This document shows, in pieces, positions 27,138-64,000 of a stretch of 64,000 bases of DNA (positions are counted from its first letter, which is position 1; every line of letters starts with the position of its first letter). The notes beneath the pieces were generated by a model. It was given only the letters and a program-made list of their open reading frames with translations, had not been told where the DNA came from and made no database searches. The stretch is from Theodoxus fluviatilis (taxonomy: Eukaryota; Mollusca; Gastropoda; Cycloneritida; Neritidae). The translations under genes were made by a program, and so were the position numbers. The DNA lies in assembly GCA_034096865.1 (NCBI GenBank), contig JAWQFJ010009928.1, positions 1-64,000 on the forward strand, in the 5' to 3' direction.

Positions 27138-27454
27138 TCAGGACAAGGACGAGGTGGGATGTCAGCTCGATGAATTGGTTCCGCGTTTCAGAGGTTTCCA
27201 TTCGTTTTTCACTCTGCCAAGCCCAGCAGAGAATCGCTGCCACTGTTGGACGCCTCAGGGACTGCAGGCCTCAACACCACCACGTGATAGCCATTTCCTG
27301 GCATCCCGCTGTGCGGCCGTGGAACATCTCAATCTCTTTTTTTCTACTGCTAATTAGTTCTGCAACTTTAATGAATTCCTTCATTTCGTCGCTTAGACCA
27401 AAATCTTTAACGGAGCCGTCTTTTACAAACGACCAATCTTTACCCCGCTTCAGT
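27138..27454. other. Non-repetitive island with a possible minus-strand coding fragment
   Basis: Unique sequence between two arrays. On the minus strand, about 27442 down to 27278 reads as an open, protein-like stretch (KDWSFVKDGSVKDFGLSDEM, then KEFIKVAELISSRKKEIEMF, then HGRTAGCQEMAI) before a TGA. It is rich in charged and hydrophobic residues, unlike the satellites. I do not recognise the family and see no clear splice sites. It could be an exon of a minus-strand gene, a transposon remnant or chance. Confidence 0.3.
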
Positions 27455-28212
27455 TTGACCCCGCTTCAGTTTGACCCCGCTTCAGTTTGACCCCACTTCA
27501 GTTTGACCTCATTCAGTTTGACCCCACTTCAGTTTGGCCCCACTTCAGTTTGACCCCGCTTCAGTTTGACCCCGCTTCAGTTTGACCTCATTCAGTTTGA
27601 CCCCACTTCAGTTTGACCCCGCTTCAGTTTGACCCCACTTCAGTTTGACCCCGCTTCAGTTTGACCCCGCTTCAGTTTGACCTCATTCAGTTTGACCCCG
27701 CTTCAGTTTGACCCCGCTTCAGTTTGACCCCGCTTCAGTTTGACCCCGCTTCAGTTTGACCTCATTCAGTTTGACCCCACTTCAGTTTGACCCCGCTTCA
27801 GTTTGACCCCGCTTCAGTTTGACCCCGCTTCAGTTTGACCCCGCTTCAGTTTGACCCCGCTTCAGTTTGACCTCATTCAGTTTGACCCCACTTCAGTTTG
27901 ACCCCGCGTCAGTTTGACCCCGCTTCAGTTTGGCCTCATTCAGTTTGACCCCGCTTCAGCTTGACCCCGCTTCAGTTTGACCCCGCTTCAGTTTGACCCC
28001 GCTTTGGTTTGACCCCACTTCAGTTTGACCCCGCGTCAGTTTGACCCCGCGTCAGTTTGACCCCGCTTCAGTTTGACCCCGCTTCAGTTTGACCCCGCTT
28101 CAGTTTGACCCCGCTTCAGTTTGACCCCGCTTCAGTTTGACCTCATTCAGTTTGACCCCACTTCAGTTTGACCCCGCTTCAGTTTGACCCCACTTCAGTT
28201 TGACCCCACTTC
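27455..28212 (+). repeat. 16-bp minisatellite (CTTCAGTTTGACCCCG)
   Basis: About 47 tandem units of GACCCCGCTTCAGTTT with a CCCCAC variant. A 15-bp variant, GACCTCATTCAGTTT, appears every few units (for example near 27507, 27589, 27680, 27758, 27866, 28140), which hints at a higher-order period. There is no coding content. Confidence 0.93.
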
Positions 28213-28255
28213 AATTTGCGTGCTACCTCTCAAACTGTCCACTAGTCCCACATCA

Positions 28256-28538
28256 CGAGTGGCGTGCTGGGGACGACAGGTGAGGGACCGCCATCGTTTC
28301 TTCACACAGCTCTCCTCCCAGCCGGCAGAGTACGTCCTCAGGAGGACCATCTTCGTGCCCGTGGTGGACGAGCGCCTCGCCAGCGTGAAGAACGAAACCT
28401 CCACTCATTGTCCCTTCGAAGTGGATGCCAAGTACTTCAACAGGACGTGAGGATCCTCGCCGTGGCTCTCTACAACTTCCTGGTGCGCCGCGTGGCAACT
28501 GCCGACGCCATGATCACGTCCTACCACAACTACAGAGG
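28256..28538 (+). CDS. Exon-like open stretch of an unrecognised gene, apparently broken by a 1-base frameshift
   Basis: A GC-rich island follows an acceptor-like CGACAG at 28273-28278. It reads VRDRHRFFTQLSSQPAEYVL, then RRTIFVPVVDERLASVKNET, then STHCPFEVDAKYFNRT, and meets a TGA at 28448. One base of frame change there gives a continuing protein-like stretch (RILAVALYNFLVRR, then VATADAMITSYHNYRG) up to a consensus donor GGTAAGG at 28536-28542. Alternatively the exon ends at the internal donor-like GTGAGG at 28447. I do not recognise the protein. It may be an assembly-damaged exon, a pseudogene or a transposon fragment. Its end points are uncertain. Confidence 0.35.
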
Positions 28539-28560
28539 TAAGGCCCGTCCGCCCAGGAGC

Positions 28561-28934
28561 TCAAGCGTGTGACTGTGAGAGTTGCCGGAGCAGACGGTCC
28601 TGCAGTGAGCCCTGGCTATGGCCGTCATCCGATGTCCGCGGGAGGACTCCCCAGGGAGTGGATACGTGCTGACACCTGTCTGCGCGTCCTTCGGAGTGTC
28701 ACTGTCTGTCCCCAGGTGGCAGAAACGCGTCCCTGTAGTCACCCATCCATCCCGGGGAAGAGTAAAGCCGCCTGGCATCCCGGAGTGGGAGTAAAGTCGC
28801 TATGACAACTACTTTGCTAACTTTGATTTTCTATTACTCTTCCAGTAGACAGCAATATCGAGTATTAAATCACTGAAATTTACTTTCATAGCTGACCGTA
28901 CAATCCTTCTGCAGTATGACATCACATCAATATA
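28561..28934. other. Unique sequence, no gene seen
   Basis: Mixed-composition sequence. Near 28743-28803 it contains two similar GGGAGTAAAG(C/T)CGC blocks that resemble dispersed-repeat text seen again near 53210. No convincing exon or RNA gene is visible. Confidence 0.5.
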
Positions 28935-29855
28935 CACCACCACCACAACCACCACCTCCACTAACATTACAATACCACCGCAACCTCCACGGCCACTAAC
29001 CTCACTATACCACCACAACCACCACCGCCACTAACATCACAATACCACCGCAACCTCCACGGCCACTAACCTCACAATACCACCACAACCACCACCGCCA
29101 CTAACATCCCAATACCACCACAACCAACACCGCCACTAACATTACAATGCTACCGCAACCACCACCGCCACTAACATCCAAATACCACCACAACCACCAT
29201 CGCCACTAACATCACAATACTACCACAACCACCACCGCCACTAACATCACAATACCACCGCAACCACCACGGCCACTAACCTCACAATACCACCGCAACC
29301 AACACCGCCACATACCTCACAATACCACCGCAACCACCACGGCCACTAACATCCCAATACCACCACAACCAACACCGCCACTAACATCCCAATACCACCA
29401 CAACCACCACGGCCACTAACATCACAATACTACCACAACCACCACGGCCACTAACATCACAATACCACCACAACCACCACGGCCACTAACATCACAATAC
29501 CACCACAACCACCACGGCCACTAACCTCACAATACCACCGCAACCAACACCGCCACTAACCTCACAATACCACCGCAACCACCACGGCCACTAACATCAC
29601 AATACTACCACAACCAACACCGCCACTAACATCCCAATACCACCACAACCACCACGGCCACTAACATCACAATACCACCACAACCACCACAGCCACTAAC
29701 ATCCCAATACCACCGCAACCACCACCGCCACTAACATCACAATACTACCACAACCACCACCGCCACTAACATCCCAATACCACCACAACCACCACGGCCA
29801 CTAACATCACAATACCACCGCAACCACCACCGCCACTAACATCACAATTCCACCA
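28935..29855 (+). repeat. 35-bp minisatellite (CACAACCACCACGGCCACTA)
   Basis: About 26 units of the form AATACCACCACAACCACCAC, then GGCCACTAACATCAC. Substitutions alternate (CCG/CGG, CACC/AACA, ATCAC/CTCAC). No gene. Confidence 0.9.
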
Positions 29856-29990
29856 CACCACACTACCACCACCACACCACACTACCACCACCACACCACA
29901 CTACCACCACCACACCACACTACCACCACCACACCACACTACCAAAACCACACCACACTACAACCACCACACACATCACACAACCACAAC
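29856..29990 (+). repeat. 19-bp minisatellite (TACCACCACCACACCACAC)
   Basis: About five to six copies of the unit, decaying at the right end. It bridges the 35-bp array and the following CAACCATCACTA array. Confidence 0.8.
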
Positions 29991-31290
29991 CATCACAGTA
30001 CAACCATCACTACAACCATCACCACAACCATCACTACAACCACCACTACAAGTACAACCATCACCACAACCATCACCACAACCATCACTACAACCACCAG
30101 CATCACTATCATCACAACCACCACCACAACCACCAGCATCACTATCATCACAACCACCACTACAACCACCACCACAACCATCACTACAACCACCACCACA
30201 ACCATCACTACAACCATCACTACAACCATCACCACAACCATCACTACAACCACCACCACAACCATCACTACAACCACCACCACAACCATCACTACAACCA
30301 CCACCACAACCACCACTACAACCATCACTACAACCATCACTACAACCATCACTACAACCACCACCACAACCATCACTACAACCACCAGCATCACTATCAT
30401 CACAACCACCACTACAACCACCACCACAACCATCACTACAACCACCACCACAACCATCACTACAACCACCACCACAACCATCACTACAACCACCACCACA
30501 ACCATCACTACAACCACCACCACAACCATCACTACAACCACCACCACAACCATCACTACAACCACCACCACAACCATCACTACAACCACCACCACAACCA
30601 TCACCACAACCACCAGCATCTCTATCACCACAACCACCAGCATCACTATCACCACAACCACCACCACAACCACCACCACAACCATCACCACAACCATCAT
30701 CACAACCACCACCACAACCATCACCACAACCACCAGCATCACTATCACCACAACCACCAGCATCACTATCACCACAACCACCAGCATCACTATCACCACA
30801 ACCACCACCACAACCATCACTACAACCACCAGCATCACTATAACCACAACCACCACCACAACCATCACCACAACCACCAGCATCACTATCACCACAACCA
30901 CCACCACAACCATCACTACAACCACCAGCATCACTTATCCTCATCACAACCACCAGCATCACTTATCATCATCACAACCACCAGCATCACCATCACCACT
31001 ACAACCACCACCACAACCATCACTACAACCACCACCACAACCATCACTACAACCACCACCACAACCACCACCACAACCATCACTACAACCACCAGCATCA
31101 CTATCATCACAACCACCAGCATCACCATCATCACAACCACCACTACAACCACCACCACAACCATCACTACAACCACCACCACAACCATCACTACAACCAC
31201 CAGCATCACTATCATCACAACCACCAGCATCACCATCATCACAACCACCAGCATCACTATCATCACAACCTCCAGCATCAGCATTACCAC
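29991..31290 (+). repeat. ACAACCATCACT / ACAACCACCACC tandem array (about 24-bp period)
   Basis: Dozens of copies of CCATCACTACAACCACCACC with ACAA spacing, and interspersed CAGCATCACTATCATCACAA blocks. Minus-strand open frames (Gly/Cys/Asp-rich, and Val/Met-rich in the next frame) arise from the composition and are rejected as genes. Confidence 0.9.
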
Positions 31291-31785
31291 CTACACCAAC
31301 ATCTACACCACCACCTACACCAACATCTACACCACCACCTACACCAACATCTACACCACCACCTACACCAACACCTACACCACTGCCACCTTCACCATCA
31401 CCACCACCTCCACCTACACCGTGCCACCACTTCCATCATCACCACCTACACCACTGCCACTACCACCTACACCACCACAACCTCCATCACCAATACTACC
31501 ACCACAACCACCACCTCCACCACAACCACCACCTCCAACACCACCTCCACCACCACCACCACCTCCAACACCACCACCACCTCCAACACCACCACCACCA
31601 CCTCCACCACCATCATCACCATCTCTATCATCTACACCACTGCCACTACCACCTACACCACCACCACCACCATCACCACCACCTCCATCACCACCACCAC
31701 CTCCACCATCTCTATCATCTACACCACTGCCACTACCACCTACACCACCACCTCCACCACCACCTACACCACCACCACCTTCATG
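31291..31785 (+). repeat. CCA/CCT-rich low-complexity array
   Basis: Begins with repeats of ACACCAACATCTACACCACC and continues as irregular CCACCACCTCC sequence. The plus strand would encode polyproline and the minus strand polyglycine. Low-complexity DNA, no gene. Confidence 0.88.
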
Positions 31786-34242
31786 ATAATCAGTGTCCTT
31801 ATGATATATTTTTGTACATTTGCTTTGTTGCGGAATGCACCTGTACTGTATGTTTTCATCATTGTGGAAAATGTACCAAAAATTGCCTACCATGCAGGAT
31901 AAATATAGTACATTTATAAATTTATTTATCTATAATCCCCATCACCATTACCACCAGCAGCAGCAACAGCCTTCTCCTTCTATCTGCTTCAGCTCATCTT
32001 CCATCGCTAGCATCATCATCATCATCATCATCATCATCAGGCAACATCGACATCATTTCCATCAACAACATTTTACATGTATAATCATACAATATAGAGT
32101 AATGTATTTCACCATCAGCATTTTCGCTGAGCAGCAGTGGCAGTAGTAGCACCAAATAATGTATTTTGGATCAAGCATTTTACTTTCAGCTCAACATTTT
32201 TTTTTAGCCTATTCCCATAGGCTCTCCTCAAAGTATACTTGTGGTGAAGGTATCATGGAGAGAAAAAAGGGTGGCCAGATTGGTCAGCCACAACTTTCTT
32301 TCCTCTACTTTTTATTTAAATTTAGAAGAGGCCAGAATAAACATGCACCAAATTTTATTTCACAGAAAATGTTTTTTTATTTACTTTAATTAAATGTAGA
32401 TTCCTAGAGTGCTCATAGAGCAGGAGAGATTAAACACCACACTGTTGTTTACCTTTTATTTTTTTATTTTATAGCATGATTTTGAATGTATTTTTTTAAG
32501 TTTACAGTCAGCATAACAAAATTAGGGTCAGTCAGGTTGCTGTCAGTGTCACCACAACTCTGTGGTTTTGTTTGTTTGTTTTCTTTGTTTAATCTCTCTG
32601 ATCTGTTACTCCTTGATCTCAAATTTTTAGGTGGATCCGGTAATCTGATAAAAAAAGGAAACAATGCTTCACACTCACACTCAGTAGAGATATATAAATT
32701 CTGAAAGACACAATGAAATTCTACATCTCAAGATGCATGAAGACCTAGATTATGGGTTGTCTAGATAGAACCTGTATGTCTACAAGAAAACGCAACAGTC
32801 AGTGTATATCTACCATTTCATTCTTCTCAATCAGTCAATCACTCAATGTCTTGAATAGAACTGAACTTATTTTTAACCACAGATATTACTGTCATCAAAA
32901 TGGTTGCCAGCATAGTGTAAGTTCAGTCCAAAATCTGACCTAGCATTTCGTTTGGGTCCCTAGATCAGCAATAGTCAGTGCCTGTCGATTATGTTTTTGC
33001 ACAATTTGTCTTGAGTTGAAATGAGAAAATATTTGTACCAAAGACTTATTGCCATACATGTACATGTGTTTCCCTGCTAACGTATTTCCCTTTCTGAATT
33101 ACTGAAATAAAATAGAATTAAATTTTTTTTTTCAAAAGAAATGAGAAAATAAGTAATTAATATTACATAACAACCTTTTTACAAGGCACAGATTATAATT
33201 ATTCTCAACTCATGATTGTTGCCCAATGTTATTAAGTTGTTATGTCACTATGGATCTTCATAAAGATAATCTGGCATAAAATAAGAGGCGATTAATAAGA
33301 AAAAAACACACGACAAACACCAAAATCAAAAGGCTTTCGGGCATACGCCCTAAGAGGCGACTGACAGAATCACTCACTACAATTGCAAAAACATATCCTG
33401 TACTCCACTAAGAGCAGTTTACAGTTAACAATGGCTGATTACAAAGGGGGATCTTGTCTTCACCGATCTAAGTGAAAGGGTCACAGTTCAACGCAACGGA
33501 GACTTATTTTCAGAATAAATTAGAATTCGGTCACATAGGTTTTAGGTCACTTCAAAATTGACTCAGAGATGAACCGAGAAATGTAGGCAGCAGATTCGAG
33601 ATTGTTAAACACACCTGGCAGTAATAACACTAACACCAGTTACAGCAACAATGTTGCAACAGGTCAACAACGAACATCTTCAACATGGATTTCCGTACAA
33701 CTACTTGATTCAAAACGTTAGTCCTTACGCAGTGGCACAAGCCAAGGACCACACTAGGAACAATTACGTGACAAACCACGCGAATCCGGGGACCTGTGAA
33801 TTTGCAAGATCAAACACGAAAAGCTGTGTCATCGTGGAGATATTAGCTCAAGCACTCAGTTTGATCTACGAAAGTAAACTGAAGTACCTGCCTTGCAGAA
33901 ACATTCACTGATGATTCAGTTTAACTTTAAGCTCGTATCAGTTAAATAGTAGTAAAACATCAAACTATTTTCTCGCAAAGACGACAACATTTGCAAAAAC
34001 AAAGATTTCCTGTCGGTAGACTAGACGATCGGGTGAGAGAAACACGCTGATAACTACTTACACTTAATGATGTTTATCAACGCAGCAGAAATCCCAGTCA
34101 CCGCAATGCATCAACCTTCACCGTGGCCCACTGCAGACCTGTTATATATGTATTTATGTTGATATATTGTAATTATTCATCATTATTGGCAAAATACAAA
34201 AAAGAATCAAAATATAAAATAATAATGAAACTATAAAAGTAC
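31786..34242. other. AT-rich unique sequence, no assigned gene
   Basis: AT-rich sequence with an (ATC)n tract near 32013-32039. AGGGTCAGTCAGGTTGCTGT at 32523 is partly repeated near 37290 (AGGGTCAGACGGGTTACCAC), so at least part of this is a dispersed repeat. A plus-strand 86-codon open frame at 33651-33911 has no recognisable domain. If the minus-strand exon at 34243-34380 is real, its intron would occupy the right end of this stretch. Confidence 0.5.
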
Positions 34243-34380
34243 CTTGTTGAATTTGATCGTATCGTCATTAAGGACAAGCGTCACTTCAAGAGACCCCTGC
34301 GACAATTTGATTGGTTCTCTGCTTAGAGCGGGCAGTTGAAATCGCGCCGCTAGGAATACGAATGTTTGTGAGTCGTCCAT
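34243..34380 (-). CDS. First coding exon of an unidentified gene, divergent from TPX2
   Basis: The minus strand reads ATG at 34380-34378 and 46 codons (MDDSQTFVFLAARFQLPALS, then REPIKLSQGSLEVTLVLNDD, then TIKFNK). It ends in phase 0 at a consensus donor AAG|GTACTT (GT at 34242-34241). The composition is protein-like, with alternating hydrophobic residues suggesting beta strands, and is unlike the surrounding AT-rich DNA. The frame stays open upstream to another ATG at 34473, which would overlap TPX2 exon 1 in antisense. I chose 34380 because it avoids that overlap. I do not recognise the family. Later exons should lie at lower coordinates, but none is convincing. Confidence 0.55.
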
Positions 34381-34422
34381 ACGAAATATTTTCTTAGGCT
34401 TTGTCTGTTCTACGTGCAAAGT
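34381..34422. promoter_or_regulatory. Head-to-head interval between two start codons (putative bidirectional promoter core)
   Basis: Only 42 bp separate the minus-strand ATG from the TPX2 ATG, so the transcription start sites and 5' leaders must lie in this interval or overlap the opposite exon. There is no TATA box in the interval. Two divergent genes with close starts usually share a promoter; that they do so here is inference. The TPX2 ATG has a favourable context (A at -3, G at +4). Confidence 0.45.
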
Positions 34423-63694
<29,272 letters not shown>

Positions 63695-64000
63695 GTACTG
63701 TGTGCCTTGATCCCTTGTTTGGGTTTCCGGCATGACATTTCTTCTGGGAGCGTTTCTCTCGCTGCAGCAGTTGGTTTGGCGATAGGGAAAGAAAGATAAA
63801 GAGGTGTGAAGTTTCTGTTGTGTTTCATTTGGGAAGCTACCTTTTCCTTTGTTTTTTTCCGCACTCTGCTTGAAGCCTGCCCGCATGAGTCACACGGAGT
63901 AGTTTCGGAATGACTTCTAATAATGGCCCACTCTAATGGACTCGTCTGAGGAGAGGGGTGTGGGAAAGATGGCGGAGCTGACTGGTCACAAGCTGGCGGG
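63695..64000. other. Start of TPX2 intron 11, cut by the window edge
   Basis: No acceptor followed by TPX2-like sequence is visible in the last 300 bases. The C-terminal exons must lie further right. Confidence 0.6.

Noticed and set aside
25838..28212. Possible CRISPR-like arrays (53-bp and 16-bp periodic repeats)
   Set aside because: Repeats are contiguous with no unique spacers, no cas genes are present, and the genome is eukaryotic.
29976..31290. Gly/Cys/Asp-rich 328-codon minus-strand frame
   Set aside because: Pure translation of a CAACCACCA-type array, with a Val/Met frame open in parallel.
33651..33911. 86-codon frame upstream of the divergent gene pair
   Set aside because: No recognisable domain and no splice or expression support. 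It lies in a stretch that may be dispersed-repeat sequence.

Overview
This window is eukaryotic genomic DNA. It has long tandem-repeat arrays, phase-consistent GT-AG introns, many microsatellites and decayed DNA transposons. The organism is most likely a marine invertebrate, and a gastropod-like mollusc is my guess from the repeat style (long CT/TG/CA tracts, poly-C/G runs, dispersed TIR elements). That assignment is inference; no rRNA or mitochondrial marker is present.

Layout. (1) About 1-18935 is a satellite built on a 57-bp unit. It lies in one orientation from 1 to about 9330 and in the opposite orientation after that. Distinctive variant units pair across the two arms so that left plus right coordinate is always 18330, so the region is a large palindrome centred near 9165. 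Segments 1-2610 and 4461-9330 are full of random indels, while the matching parts of the other arm are almost perfectly uniform. This looks like a long-read fold-back or unpolished contig end at least as much as biology. (2) 18936-25815 holds a second satellite of 60-bp units, with interspersed 61-bp marker units and degenerate edges. (3) 25838-27137 is a 53-bp satellite whose units carry a full CRE palindrome (TGACGTCA). (4) 27455-31785 is a run of minisatellites (16, 35, 19 and about 24 bp, then CCA-rich), with two short exon-like islands that I cannot identify.

(5) From 34243 to the right edge lies the only well-supported gene territory. A first coding exon of an unidentified minus-strand gene and the first coding exon of TPX2 (plus strand) are head to head, with start codons 42 bp apart. 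TPX2, the spindle assembly factor that activates Aurora A, is traced through 11 coding exons (34423-63694, 861 codons, all splice phases compatible). It runs off the window before its C-terminal part. Its introns hold at least eight tandem arrays and several transposons: a TTAA-flanked element, a nested pair in intron 3, two copies of one family with 13-bp TIRs and 6-7 bp duplications, and BED-finger transposase remnants.

Points of most interest are the 18-kb palindrome and its quality pattern, the CRE satellite, the repeat-expanded and exon-duplicated TPX2, the possibly missing exon beside a T55-G33 tract in intron 9, and the two related TIR elements. Long open frames inside satellites are composition artefacts and are not annotated as genes. 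No CRISPR array, rRNA or tRNA was seen.
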